The notes beneath the pieces were generated by a model. The model worked only from the letters and a program-made list of their open reading frames with translations. It did no database searches and had not been told where the DNA came from. From Clostridia bacterium (GTDB lineage Bacteria > Bacillota > Clostridia > Oscillospirales > Acutalibacteraceae), in NCBI GenBank assembly GCA_017440965.1, contig JAFSGH010000003.1:1-63842 (forward strand): DNA of 63,842 nt. Reading direction: 5' to 3'. Below are positions 1 through 8,740 of the stretch, one piece after another (position 1 is the first letter of the stretch; each line of letters opens with the position of its first letter). The position numbers and the translations under genes were made by a program.

Positions 1-91
1 AACTCAAATTAATCTTCAAGGGTTTCATTTTTTGTCGTTGTTTAATTTTCAAGGTCCGTGTTTTTTCGCCCTCTCTCAAGAGTGCCTTGTG

Positions 92-120
92 ATTATATCA
101 CATCGTTTCGCTCTTGTCAA
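92..120 (-). promoter_or_regulatory. rRNA-type promoter P-proximal (leftward)
   Basis: On the minus strand TTGACA (120-115) is followed after exactly 17 bases by TATAAT (97-92), a perfect sigma-A consensus. Downstream (positions 60-1 read leftwards) comes the segment ACCTTGAAAATTAAACAACG, which resembles the leader/processing stalk that precedes rRNA genes in Clostridia. I infer an rRNA operon starting just outside the left edge; the rRNA itself is not in the window. Confidence 0.8.
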
Positions 121-202
121 GAACTTTTTTTAATTTTTTTCAGATTTTTTGAAGCTTTTTTCAAATCATCTGAAGCACTCGCGTCTCGCTTAGTGCTTGC
201 AT

Positions 203-231
203 ATATTAGCACAAGAAAATGCCCTTGTCAA
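203..231 (-). promoter_or_regulatory. rRNA-type promoter P-distal (leftward)
   Basis: TTGACA (231-226, minus strand), 17-base spacer, TAATAT (208-203). It lies 111 bases upstream of the perfect promoter at 120-92 in the same orientation. T-tracts on the plus strand (A-tracts on the template read leftwards) at 235-270 and 125-165 could act as UP elements. Tandem strong promoters are normal for rRNA operons, which supports the reading of the left edge. Confidence 0.75.
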
Positions 232-403
232 CACTTTTTTTAAACTTTTTTCATCTTTTTTTGAATATTTTTCTAAACCACCATATATTGTGTTTTGTTT
301 CAAAATTTTACCCAATTTACAATATATTGTTATGTTTATTTTTGATTATAGGGAAATAATACACATTGTAACTTATTCTTAAATTGAAAGATGTGCTAAT
401 TTT

Positions 404-1096
404 ATGAACAGACAGGACAGACTTATTATTCATTTATTAAAGGGTTGTATCTGCGTATGCCTTTGCTTTATTATTACAGCTCTTACGGTAACGGTTTATA
501 ACCAAAGAAACATTGACTCGGAAATGACTCTTTCATCATTTGGTTCAAGAGGAGAAGAGGTAAGGCAAATTCAGAGAAAGCTCAGATCTTTAGGCTTCTA
601 TAACGGAAGCGTGGACGGTGTTTACGGAACCGCTACTAAAAATGCAGTCACTGCATTTCAACGCTCCTGCGGCATCAAGGCTGACGGCATTGCCGGTCCC
701 ACCACTCTTTTATACCTTGGGCTTTCATCCTCTTCCGGCTACAGCTCTTCAGATGTATGGCTTCTTGCAAAGCTTATTGCCGCGGAGGCAAGAGGTGAAA
801 ACTATAAAGGTCAGGTCGCGGTCGGAGCAGTTGTCCTTAACCGTGTTTCCCATGCTTCCTTTCCCGATTCCATTTCAGGTGTCATCTATCAGAAGGGCGC
901 TTTTGACTGTGTAACGGATTCAAACTGGAATGTTGCCCCGTCGGAAACTGCTAAAAAAGCAGCCACCGAAGCACTTAACGGCTGGGATCCAAGCGGCGGA
1001 GCAATTTATTATTACAACCCGAAAACTGCATCCAACGGCTGGATACGGACCCGCCCCGTTCTGACTATCATCGGAAATCATACCTTCTGCGCGTAA
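404..1096 (+). CDS. sleB: SleB-type cell-wall hydrolase with peptidoglycan-binding domain
   Basis: A 230-residue exported hydrolase. Residues about 12-32 form one hydrophobic segment (signal or anchor). Residues about 45-105 are a PG_binding_1 repeat (SRGEEVRQIQRKL, then GVYGTATKNAVTAFQ). From about 115 to the end is a Hydrolase_2/SleB lytic domain with the typical LAKLIAAEARGE start and GGAIYYYNP near the end. The family cleaves spore cortex peptidoglycan during germination, so the host probably sporulates. The Shine-Dalgarno is weak (GAAAG), and no other start fits the signal segment better. A CwlJ-like or vegetative hydrolase role cannot be excluded. The gene stands alone and is closed by a hairpin terminator. 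Confidence 0.85.
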   Translation: MNRQDRLIIHLLKGCICVCLCFIITALTVTVYNQRNIDSEMTLSSFGSRGEEVRQIQRKLRSLGFYNGSVDGVYGTATKNAVTAFQRSCGIKADGIAGPTTLLYLGLSSSSGYSSSDVWLLAKLIAAEARGENYKGQVAVGAVVLNRVSHASFPDSISGVIYQKGAFDCVTDSNWNVAPSETAKKAATEALNGWDPSGGAIYYYNPKTASNGWIRTRPVLTIIGNHTFCA

Positions 1097-1136
1097 ATCT
1101 CTTATATATAATGTAATATATATTATTTACATTATT

Positions 1137-1183
1137 AACGGTCTGCTGCACAATACAAAGCCTGCACACAGACCGTTTTTTTG
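1137..1183 (+). terminator. Intrinsic terminator after sleB
   Basis: AACGGTCTG (1137-1145) pairs with CAGACCGTT (1169-1177) and is followed by a T run to 1182. It separates sleB from the adenylation-enzyme gene. Confidence 0.8.
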
Positions 1184-1308
1184 TCACTTATTATACATTA
1201 AATATTTCTTTGTCGAATTTCCTCTGTTTTTTAATAAATCTCTAACATCTTACTATCATTACATTAATATACACAACAGAAAATATACAGTAATAAAGGA
1301 GTGAGGTA

Positions 1309-2832
1309 ATGACTGAAATCAACTCAGTAAAGCAACTGGTCGATTACGCTGCAGAAAAATACAAAGATAAGGTCTTCTGCAGATTTATACGTGACGGTCA
1401 GATATACAGCCGTTCTTTCACGGAATTCAGACTGAACGCTTATTCCGTCTGCCGTTATATACGGAGCATCACAAAAGATAAGCTCCACATCGCTTTTATC
1501 GGAAAAACAAATTACGAATACATAGCCTGCCTCACGGGAATGATCATCAGCGGAAATACCGTTGTACCCTTTGCTCCCGACATCTCTGTAGAAGAAGCCT
1601 GCCGACTTTTTGATGATGCGGATATAGACATTATTTTCTGCGAGGAGGACTTCTTAAACACTGCCGAAGAAATCAAAAGCAGGCTTTCGCATATAAGAAG
1701 CATAGTATCGTTAGGAGACAGTAAAGGCTTCGAGGAAATATTCAATAAATTTTCTGATGAAGAATACAGGTATCTTTCCGACATTGAGCCCGATCCCTCG
1801 GAACTCTCTCTTATAATTTACACATCAGGCACTACGGGAGATAAAAAGGGCGTAATGCTATCTTCGGACAATCTCGCCGCTAACAGCACCTATGATACAT
1901 ACACGATGGAAAATGATGATGTAAGCTTCTCCATACTTCCCATGCATCATATTTTCTGTTATTCCTGCGATGTATTAAAAACACTGTACGACGGCGGTAC
2001 CCTTTGCCTTAACGGCGCAATGAACGATATGTATAATAATTTTCTTCTTTTTGAGCCTACCGTTATGCGAATCGTCCCGTCTGTTCTCAGATCGCTTCTG
2101 ACAAAGATCAGGATAACGGAAAGAAGAAATCCTCAGTTTACAAAAAGAGAGGCTGCCGAAGCAGTAGTCGGCAGGAATATGAAAAAAATGATCGCTGGAA
2201 GTGCCTTTCTCAGCAGATCGCTTATTGACGAATTCGAAAAATACGGAATCATCGCAAGGCAGGGCTACGGAATGAGCGAATGCTCTCCGAGAATTACCAC
2301 TGCCGACTTTTCAGATGAATGCAAATATTCAAACGGTAAGCTAACGGGCGTCGACGAGGTAAGAGTCATCGACGGTGAGATACAGGTCAGAGGCCCCTCC
2401 GTAATGATGGGATATTATAAAAAGCCCGATGAAACCGCGAAGGTCTTTACCGAGGACGGCTTTTTACATACAGGAGATGCGGGATACATAGAAAACGAAC
2501 ATATTTTTCTGGTAGGCAGAAAGAAAAATGTAATTGTTCTGTCAAACGGAGAAAATATCTCCCCCGAGGAAATAGAAAACCGCTTTGCGGACGAAACCGC
2601 TGTAAAAGAAATTATTGTTTTTGCTAAGGATGACAAGCTTTGTGCGGAGATATATGCGGACACCACTGCCGATGAAAGCGATATCGAAGAAATTATAGAT
2701 AAGATCAACATTCTCTCTCCCTCGGACAGACAGATAGACTCTTTTACATTAAGGAAACTTCCTTTTCCCAAGACCTCAACAGGCAAGATCAAAAGAACTG
2801 AATTCAGATTTTCTCAGGAGGAAACACAATGA
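1309..2832 (+). CDS. Stand-alone AMP-forming adenylation enzyme (acyl/aminoacyl ligase)
   Basis: 507-residue ANL-superfamily enzyme. Visible motifs: ATP-binding TSGTTGDKKG at 172-181, GYGMSE at 319-324, HTGD with Asp390, GRKKNVIVLSNGENISPEEIE-like hinge near 403-420, and the catalytic C-terminal Lys493 in TSTGKIK. The hinge region resembles long-chain acyl ligases more than amino-acid-specific NRPS A domains, so a fatty acyl or aryl substrate is plausible. It starts at an ATG behind AAAGGAGTGAGG. Its stop overlaps the start of the condensation gene (ATGA), and a carrier protein follows, so it most likely loads that carrier. Substrate cannot be read by eye. Confidence 0.88.
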   Translation: MTEINSVKQLVDYAAEKYKDKVFCRFIRDGQIYSRSFTEFRLNAYSVCRYIRSITKDKLHIAFIGKTNYEYIACLTGMIISGNTVVPFAPDISVEEACRLFDDADIDIIFCEEDFLNTAEEIKSRLSHIRSIVSLGDSKGFEEIFNKFSDEEYRYLSDIEPDPSELSLIIYTSGTTGDKKGVMLSSDNLAANSTYDTYTMENDDVSFSILPMHHIFCYSCDVLKTLYDGGTLCLNGAMNDMYNNFLLFEPTVMRIVPSVLRSLLTKIRITERRNPQFTKREAAEAVVGRNMKKMIAGSAFLSRSLIDEFEKYGIIARQGYGMSECSPRITTADFSDECKYSNGKLTGVDEVRVIDGEIQVRGPSVMMGYYKKPDETAKVFTEDGFLHTGDAGYIENEHIFLVGRKKNVIVLSNGENISPEEIENRFADETAVKEIIVFAKDDKLCAEIYADTTADESDIEEIIDKINILSPSDRQIDSFTLRKLPFPKTSTGKIKRTEFRFSQEETQ

Positions 2833-4274
2833 TTGAAAAAATATTACCCGACGGATCAAAGGTAACAGCATTCCCAATATCCATTCCTCAGCAATTTATG
2901 TTTTTTATGTCCGCACAGTACGGGGCAAAATATCCCGTAAACAATATAGGTCTTTGCTGCTTTATTCACGGCGGGGCTGATCTTGAAATATTAAGAGATG
3001 CCTTATATGAAGCAATTTCCCGCTGTGACACCATGCGTCTGAGATTTACTCCGGATGAAAAATATAAGATACTTCAATATATCACTCCCGAGACCGAAAT
3101 GAACATTGACATAATTGATATGAGCGACATCCCCCTTGAAGAAGCAAAACTGAAGCTTCAGAGCATTTCAAGAGAAGATATCCCCACATATAACTGCGAG
3201 ATACACAAGATCTCACTTATACGCTTTAAGGGCAACACAGACGGAATATTCATGCGTCTTCACCATTTTGCAATGGACGCATATTCAACCGGAGTTTTTC
3301 TCAGAGATGCCTCGGAAATATATCTTCACAAAACAAAAGGAACAGCTTATCCCAAGCCTATGCGCCCCTACCTTCCTGTTCTTCTTCAGGAATTACAGTA
3401 TATCAATTCTCCTCAGCAGACAGAGGATAAGGATTATTGGTTCCGTTCACTCAGCGAAGCTGACGAGCCGGTATTCACAGATTATATGCTCGATAACAGA
3501 CTTACTCAGCAGCAGAAAAAGAATCCCTCACAAAGATTTGCTGATATTCATTCCGGCTCTCCAGAGGCGGGAACGCTTATTTTCAGCATGAGCGAAGATG
3601 AAAGCAAAAGGATATTATCCGTCTGCGAAGAAAAGCAGCTTTCTGTCTGTGCCTTTCTTTCAATGGGACTTCGCACCGCTCTTTCGGTATTCAACAACAA
3701 TGAAACGGATGTATCCTTCAAGATGATAGTCAACCGCAGAGGCACTGTGGCAGAAAAGAAATCAGGCGGAATAAGAATCAACTACTTCCCTATGAGAAGC
3801 ATCATTCCCGGTGATATGAAATTTGCAGATGCGGTAAATGAAATTTCTCTCATTCAGAATGACATCTACGGACACTGCTCTCTGAGCTTCTGGGATATGC
3901 TCATTGAAAGGCATAAATCAATGCCCTCTGATGCAAAGCCCGACTCAACCTACGACAGCATCGGACTTTCATATCAACCTCCGACAGAGCATATTCAGTT
4001 AGGTTCTTCACCGGATGAAGTCATATGGTTCAATAACGGGGCATCTATGATACCCTTATATCTCACAATAAAGCACAGAACCACGGACGGCGGATTTGAC
4101 TTTATTTTTGAATACAGAAAAGATCCCGATCCCGTATACGATCTCAATATCTTCTTCACAAAGCTGAGAGGTGCACTTCTTGCAGGAGCAGAAGATCCGG
4201 ACATAACTGCCCATGTTCTGCTGAAGCAGCTGAAAATTACCGACGAAGAAAGGAAGGGAAAAAACAATGGATAA
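2829..4274 (+). CDS. Stand-alone condensation-domain protein
   Basis: 481-residue protein with the NRPS condensation/CoA-dependent acyltransferase fold. The active-site signature HHxxxD is intact at His145-His146-Phe-Ala-Met-Asp150. Length equals one C domain with no attached A or T domain. The family transfers an acyl or peptidyl group from a carrier thioester onto an amine or hydroxyl acceptor. Translationally coupled on both sides: ATGA overlap with the adenylation gene upstream, and an 8-base overlap with the carrier gene downstream. The acceptor is unknown; candidates are a second carrier, a free amine or a cell-surface component. No thioesterase, transporter or modifying enzyme lies alongside. 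Confidence 0.87.
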   Translation: MIEKILPDGSKVTAFPISIPQQFMFFMSAQYGAKYPVNNIGLCCFIHGGADLEILRDALYEAISRCDTMRLRFTPDEKYKILQYITPETEMNIDIIDMSDIPLEEAKLKLQSISREDIPTYNCEIHKISLIRFKGNTDGIFMRLHHFAMDAYSTGVFLRDASEIYLHKTKGTAYPKPMRPYLPVLLQELQYINSPQQTEDKDYWFRSLSEADEPVFTDYMLDNRLTQQQKKNPSQRFADIHSGSPEAGTLIFSMSEDESKRILSVCEEKQLSVCAFLSMGLRTALSVFNNNETDVSFKMIVNRRGTVAEKKSGGIRINYFPMRSIIPGDMKFADAVNEISLIQNDIYGHCSLSFWDMLIERHKSMPSDAKPDSTYDSIGLSYQPPTEHIQLGSSPDEVIWFNNGASMIPLYLTIKHRTTDGGFDFIFEYRKDPDPVYDLNIFFTKLRGALLAGAEDPDITAHVLLKQLKITDEERKGKNNG

Positions 4275-4479
4275 GCTCAATGAGATTCTGCTTAATTATG
4301 CGGATGTTGATGAAATACCGGACAGTGCAAGCTTCAGAAAGGATCTTGGTCTTTCTTCCTTTGACACTGCCTGTCTCATTACCGAGATACGCACAGTAAT
4401 GGGTATCAGTCTTGAGCCTGCGGACTTTATAAAATGCAAAACCGTCGGAGCTCTTAAAGATTATCTGAATACAAAATAA
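4267..4479 (+). CDS. Acyl/peptidyl carrier protein
   Basis: 70-residue carrier protein. The phosphopantetheine motif reads DLGLSSFD, with Ser31 aligning to the attachment serine of the usual LGxDSL motif (Asp of DSL replaced by Ser30). Length and helix pattern match a free-standing ACP/PCP. It overlaps the condensation gene by 8 bases and closes the A-C-T trio. It is distinct from a housekeeping AcpP, which normally sits with fatty-acid genes and reads DSLD. I infer that it carries the acyl group activated by the 1309-2832 enzyme. Confidence 0.85.
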   Translation: MDKLNEILLNYADVDEIPDSASFRKDLGLSSFDTACLITEIRTVMGISLEPADFIKCKTVGALKDYLNTK

Positions 4480-4480
4480 T

Positions 4481-4562
4481 ACAACCCCCTTCATTATTAT
4501 ATTTTTTCTTGCAAAATACATAAATATTTTGTATTATATAATGTAATAAGCGAAGGGGTTGT
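4481..4562 (+). promoter_or_regulatory. Long-range hairpin: terminator or Shine-Dalgarno mask
   Basis: ACAACCCCCTTC (4481-4492) can pair with GAAGGGGTTGT (4552-4562), one C bulged; an inner stem CAAAATAC/TATTTTG lies in the loop. The 3' arm contains AAGGGG, the only good ribosome site of the gene at 4567, and runs into TTTTT. It may be an ordinary terminator of the trio, or it may mask translation of the downstream gene. Confidence 0.55.
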
Positions 4563-4566
4563 TTTT

Positions 4567-6243
4567 ATGGAATTTCTCAATAAAGTAATCAGCTTTTTTA
4601 CGGCAGTTATTGTATTTCTTATCACGCCTTTATACGCGGTATTCCCCTGCTATAATGACATAGCCTTCGAAATAGATACCGCTTCGGTCGGAGAAGAACT
4701 GCCGAATGCCGTAAGCAATGTAAACATCTGGAATATGAAGGAGACCGATCAGTTTACAAATCTTAAGATCAATGAAAAATATAACATCGGTGAATTCGTT
4801 GAATATGTACAGCTTATGCAGTGCACAGGCGGTGCCGCCAACCGTGATCTTTTTAAGGATCCTCTTGATTTTGATACACTTGATGACTACGATTTTGCAC
4901 CGCTTATCGAAAACTGCAGAGGTATTCTTGAGTTAGGCGCAAAGCCACACCTTAAGCTCGGCAGTGTTCCGCTTAAGTATTCCTCAGCGGCAAGAACAGA
5001 TACAACATTCGGAACTAATGTCTATCCCCCCGATGATTATGATATATATTATAACTACATAAAAGCAATGGGAGAAGCACTTGTAAATGAATTCGGAAGT
5101 GAAGAAGTGCTTACCTGGAGATTCGGCGTAATGACAGAATATGAAAATGCCGATTGGTTCAAAACCACTGACGCATCCCCCGAGAAAACAGCTAAGGCAT
5201 ACTGTAAGCTCTATGACTACAGCGTTGATGCCTTACAGAAAACAATCGGAGAGAATGTATTTGTCGGCGCACACTCAATGACGGTTACGGAAGGTCTCTG
5301 GGACGAAAATATATTCATTGAGCACTGCGGCAAGGGAACAAACTATAAAACAGGAGAAACAGGCACCAGAGTATGCTTCCTTTCCTCCTCATTTTATGAT
5401 ATGAAGCCCGGAGAATTCACCTCAGGGAAAACTCTTCCCGAATGCATTGCTTATCTTAAGGAATGTGCGGCAGATGCAGGTCTTACCGGACTTATCTTCG
5501 GCATTGACGAGGGAAGAATATACGGCGGTATCAACTCCGGCAGCGTGGATTCTCAGCTTCTTTCCCGTACCGTAGGCTATACCTATCAGGCTGCCTACGA
5601 TGCACGCCTTTATAAGCAGTTGTTTGATATCGGCGGTGATTATCTTTCATCCTGGTATTATTTATCAAACGGACTCTTTGAGGGCAATCCCACGGTATCC
5701 TATCATGTAGCAAGCAATGTTGCAAAATTCAAGGGTATGAGCAAGGTCAATACAGAAAAGACCGAAAAGGGGATGCTTCTCACCTCGGATATAGACTGTA
5801 TAAGTGCCGTAGACAGTGAAAACGGCAATGTCCTTGTAATGGCTTATAATTTCAATAATGATCTTGAATACAAGTACGGTACGGATATGAAATTCAATAT
5901 CGCCGTGCCTCATCTTGACGGCAAAAAGATCAACATAAAAATATCGAAGATAGATGACAGCTGTAACTTCTTCGATGAATGGGTAGAGGACAGAAAGACC
6001 TACGGCATTGAAAACAGCTGCTTTGCCTGGTCTCCCGATGATCCCATTATTGATGATATCAACACTCTTAATGATCCTGCCGCAAGAGAGATATATTTTG
6101 AAAAGCTTTATGACAAGTATACAAAATGCTCTGAGCTTACCCCCTCTGTGATAGAAGCTACCGTTAAAAACGGCAGTATCACAATAAGCGAGGATGTAGC
6201 TGCAAACGGCGTAATATTTATCGAAATCACACCTGCAGAATAA
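4567..6243 (+). CDS. Secreted clan-A (GH39-like) glycoside hydrolase
   Basis: 558 residues with an N-terminal hydrophobic signal (about 8-28). The body looks like a TIM-barrel glycosidase of the GH39/clan GH-A type. Two acidic motifs have suitable spacing: Glu191 in VMTEYEN after a WRFG strand (candidate acid/base) and Glu315 in FGIDEGR (candidate nucleophile). A beta-sandwich-like C-terminal part follows from about 410. Substrate is not assignable; xylan-type or other plant or mucin glycans are possible. The start ATG is 8 bases after AAGGGG. It is followed after 12 bases by a dockerin protein and is probably co-expressed with it. It has no dockerin of its own. Confidence 0.6.
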   Translation: MEFLNKVISFFTAVIVFLITPLYAVFPCYNDIAFEIDTASVGEELPNAVSNVNIWNMKETDQFTNLKINEKYNIGEFVEYVQLMQCTGGAANRDLFKDPLDFDTLDDYDFAPLIENCRGILELGAKPHLKLGSVPLKYSSAARTDTTFGTNVYPPDDYDIYYNYIKAMGEALVNEFGSEEVLTWRFGVMTEYENADWFKTTDASPEKTAKAYCKLYDYSVDALQKTIGENVFVGAHSMTVTEGLWDENIFIEHCGKGTNYKTGETGTRVCFLSSSFYDMKPGEFTSGKTLPECIAYLKECAADAGLTGLIFGIDEGRIYGGINSGSVDSQLLSRTVGYTYQAAYDARLYKQLFDIGGDYLSSWYYLSNGLFEGNPTVSYHVASNVAKFKGMSKVNTEKTEKGMLLTSDIDCISAVDSENGNVLVMAYNFNNDLEYKYGTDMKFNIAVPHLDGKKINIKISKIDDSCNFFDEWVEDRKTYGIENSCFAWSPDDPIIDDINTLNDPAAREIYFEKLYDKYTKCSELTPSVIEATVKNGSITISEDVAANGVIFIEITPAE

Positions 6244-6255
6244 GGAGATATCATA

Positions 6256-7698
6256 ATGAAATCCGCAATCAAAAGAGGGCTTACTCTTATTCTTACCGTT
6301 CTGCTTCTTCTGTCATCGGAAATTTTCTCATTTGCCGCCGTGACGGCAGATGCTGTGCCCGGTACGGTAAAGCTTGAATTGAATGAAACGGAAGAAGGTA
6401 TAACGCTTGATGTTTATCTTCTCAATATCTCCTCCTTTTCAAGCGCTGAAATTAATTTTAGCTATAATACAGAAGATCTTTACTATCAGGGATATGATCA
6501 TCATTTATCCGATCCCTCTGACAGCTATTACTGGTATTCTATCAGCAATTCCTCAGGGCACACATCTGCTGAAATTGAATTTTATGAAAGCACAGATCTT
6601 CATCTTTACACATATTTCTTTGCAAGACACTCCGAAATACTTTTTAAGGGTGCAGATTTCACTGTTGAAATAACGACCTTCTTTAATGAGACTGATTCTT
6701 ACACAAGCAGTGCAACCGTTTCTCTTCCGAAGGAAAAGATCGATCCCGAAAAATATCCGAACGCTCTTAAAAGCGGTGACATAGACGGTGACGGTGCCGT
6801 AGATTCGGTTGATGCAAGATATGCCCTTCGAATCGCAGTTGGTCTTGATAAATGCACCGCTCTCGTAAAGCAGTATGCGGATGTTGACAGTGACAAAGAG
6901 GTTTCCGCCTCCGATGCAAGAATTCTTCTCAGAACAGCGGTAGGCCTTGATAAAAAAGAGGATCTTCCTTATTTCCTGCCCCCTGAGACCTCTGCAGAGG
7001 ACAGCTGGTACTACTATCCCGATATAACATATCATACAGTTACAGAGGGTGAATCAAAGCCTGTAAATAATGTGCTTATAAGAAAAGGTACACCTACTAA
7101 ATGGACATCCTCAAACCCTGCCTGCGTTACCGTTGACGCCAACGGAAAAATTACCGCGCTGAAAAAGGGATTTTCCTGTGTCATACTGGAATGCGGCAAT
7201 GAAAAGTTCTACTTTGAAATTACTGTAAAGAGCACTCTTCAGGGAAAGATCGAGGCTCTTAAGGAAAAATATCCCGACGGCTATTACTGGAACAAGCACA
7301 CTCCCAGCACAAAATATCCCCTTGTTACGGAAACTCCCTGCTCCGACCATAAGGAAAAGAAATATGCCTACTGCAAGGGACAGTGCTCAGGCTTTGCAGA
7401 TATGCTGTATTCCGAGGTATTCCCCAATGCAAAGAGAACCAAGGGCGTTACATGGGAAACAATAAAGATCGGAGATTATATCCGTTTCAAGAGACACCAT
7501 TCCGTATTTGTTACAAATGTTGTGAACGAAGGTGACATAGTAGGCTATGATTACTGGAGCGGAGAAAATTACACAGCGTCCCATTCCTATATTGAGGTCG
7601 CACACTGCAACTGGTATTCCTGCTGTAATATCCAATGGGACTACTACTTCGATTCCGAATACGAAATAGACTCTTCATTAAGCTATACCGCATACTAA
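6256..7698 (+). CDS. Secreted dockerin protein with Ig-like and cysteine-peptidase-like domains
   Basis: 480 residues: signal peptide (1-28, ending FAAVTA); a beta-rich cohesin/Ig-like module (about 35-165); a type I dockerin with two calcium loops starting near 174 (GDIDGDGAVDSVDAR) and 208 (ADVDSDKEVSASDAR); a Big2-like domain (about 260-325); and a C-terminal CHAP/NlpC-like domain with Cys377 in GQCSGF and His414/His415 before SVFVTNV. It may be a cell-surface or secreted peptidoglycan/protein hydrolase anchored by cohesin-dockerin contact. No cohesin scaffold gene lies in the window. Preceded by AAGGAG-type site (AAGGAGATATC). Confidence 0.75.
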   Translation: MKSAIKRGLTLILTVLLLLSSEIFSFAAVTADAVPGTVKLELNETEEGITLDVYLLNISSFSSAEINFSYNTEDLYYQGYDHHLSDPSDSYYWYSISNSSGHTSAEIEFYESTDLHLYTYFFARHSEILFKGADFTVEITTFFNETDSYTSSATVSLPKEKIDPEKYPNALKSGDIDGDGAVDSVDARYALRIAVGLDKCTALVKQYADVDSDKEVSASDARILLRTAVGLDKKEDLPYFLPPETSAEDSWYYYPDITYHTVTEGESKPVNNVLIRKGTPTKWTSSNPACVTVDANGKITALKKGFSCVILECGNEKFYFEITVKSTLQGKIEALKEKYPDGYYWNKHTPSTKYPLVTETPCSDHKEKKYAYCKGQCSGFADMLYSEVFPNAKRTKGVTWETIKIGDYIRFKRHHSVFVTNVVNEGDIVGYDYWSGENYTASHSYIEVAHCNWYSCCNIQWDYYFDSEYEIDSSLSYTAY

Positions 7699-7701
7699 CC
7701 G

Positions 7702-7738
7702 AAAACCTCTTACTGCAACGGACAGTAAGAGGTTTTTA
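7702..7738 (+). terminator. Strong terminator after dockerin gene
   Basis: AAAACCTCTTACTG (7702-7715) pairs perfectly with CAGTAAGAGGTTTT (7723-7736), with A and T runs on the two sides so it could also work for leftward transcription. Confidence 0.9.
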
Positions 7739-7812
7739 TTAATATTATAGAACATTCCTGCATTTTAAACAATTTTGCTTATATCAAAGCTCCCGCAATA
7801 TCGGAAGACGGG

Positions 7813-7831
7813 AAAAGCAGTATGCTTTTTT
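7813..7831 (-). terminator. Short hairpin at the end of the PadR operon
   Basis: AAAAGC/GCTTTT pair around a 5-base loop immediately after the stop of the 170-residue gene. It is a weak stem; the leftward T run is short. A further stem CCCG/CGGG lies just beyond, so termination here is plausible but not certain. Confidence 0.4.
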
Positions 7832-8342
7832 ATCTGACATTACCCTTGGTATCACAAATTAGAGTGATGCTTCTGTTTATAGTTTTCAGCGGAACTCCCA
7901 GCTTATACTGCTGTACCGTAAACTCTGCCGTAGCTTTGTCATTGTCCTCGGTATTTTCAGATGATAAAAGCACCCAATCGGAATCGTAGATATCAATACC
8001 GAACTTACTGTCGGTGCAAATAGCCTTTTTATCCGAATAAACAAATTCAGCTTTAAGAGATGCCGTCCACAGCAGCTCATCCTCCGAGGAATAATAGCTT
8101 ACATACTTTGTTTTTGTCACTGTCCTCTGCCCTGTAAAAAACTCTATGAGCCTTCTGAAAAAATCCATCAGTCTTGAAAAGAAATCTGCTGAGCTGCTTT
8201 CTTTTACAAGGCATACGGTCTCTATATATGAGCCGTCCTCGAAAATTTCCTTTTCCGGCCTATGCTCTGCAAAAGAAAAGACAGGAAAGACAAAACCTAC
8301 CGCCAGAAGCAGACTTAATATTAATGACACTGTTTTTTTCAT
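7830..8342 (-). CDS. Exported protein of unknown function (PadR operon)
   Basis: 170 residues with a clear Sec signal (MKKTVSLILSLLLAVGF, cleavage after SFA near 25). The rest is polar with an amphipathic stretch near 55-70 (FFSRLMDFFRRLIEFF) and a beta-rich C-terminal half. I recognise no family. It overlaps the upstream HAAS-type gene by a few bases (ATGATATG region), so it is the third gene of the padR operon. It could be the exported target or sensor of this small regulatory unit. Confidence 0.65.
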   Translation of the reverse strand: MKKTVSLILSLLLAVGFVFPVFSFAEHRPEKEIFEDGSYIETVCLVKESSSADFFSRLMDFFRRLIEFFTGQRTVTKTKYVSYYSSEDELLWTASLKAEFVYSDKKAICTDSKFGIDIYDSDWVLLSSENTEDNDKATAEFTVQQYKLGVPLKTINRSITLICDTKGNVR

Positions 8343-8740
8343 ATCATCACTCCCGTGAAAAACCGATTATATACAAAAGCCGTGATCTCCGTAAAATAAC
8401 CGTGTGCCTCGGTATGGACATCTATAAAACTTATAATAACAAATATCAGATAAATCAGAACTATTGCCGCAAGTGCCGAAATCACAGTTTTCTTCAGAGA
8501 AAGCTTTTTTCTGATGCTTGTAATATCTGCTTCTGCCCTGAAGCTTTCACCGATAGCCTTTTCCGTACCGAAGATATCCTTTATATCCTCTATGGTGGCA
8601 TCCGGCTCGTCTTCAATATATTCTCTTATATTTCCCTTAAGCTCTTTGATAAAGCTGTCCTTTTCATTTTTGTCGCATAAAAGAACGGCAGCAATATTTT
8701 TATAGTAGCACTCAAGCTCCCTGTTAAGCTGCTTATTCAT
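8339..8740 (-). CDS. HAAS/DUF1700-type membrane protein
   Basis: 133 residues. The N-terminal 75 residues form the helical HAAS-like fold often paired with PadR regulators (LNRELECYYKNI, then EDIKDIFGTEKAIGESF). One transmembrane helix follows at about 85-110 (ALAAIVLIYLIFVIISF). I chose the ATG at 8740 because GGTGG lies 6 bases upstream; a GTG at 8743 would be only 3 bases from it. It overlaps the 3' end of padR. The family is thought to regulate membrane or sigma-factor functions together with PadR; the partner here may be the exported protein that follows. Confidence 0.75.
   Translation of the reverse strand: MNKQLNRELECYYKNIAAVLLCDKNEKDSFIKELKGNIREYIEDEPDATIEDIKDIFGTEKAIGESFRAEADITSIRKKLSLKKTVISALAAIVLIYLIFVIISFIDVHTEAHGYFTEITAFVYNRFFTGVMI

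Noticed and set aside
197-382. Open frame of 61 residues in the left AT-rich region
   Set aside because: It overlaps rRNA-type promoters, has Phe-rich low-complexity translation and no ribosome site.
8174-8680. 168-residue plus-strand open frame
   Set aside because: It is antisense to the PadR-operon genes, which have clear families, starts and coupling.
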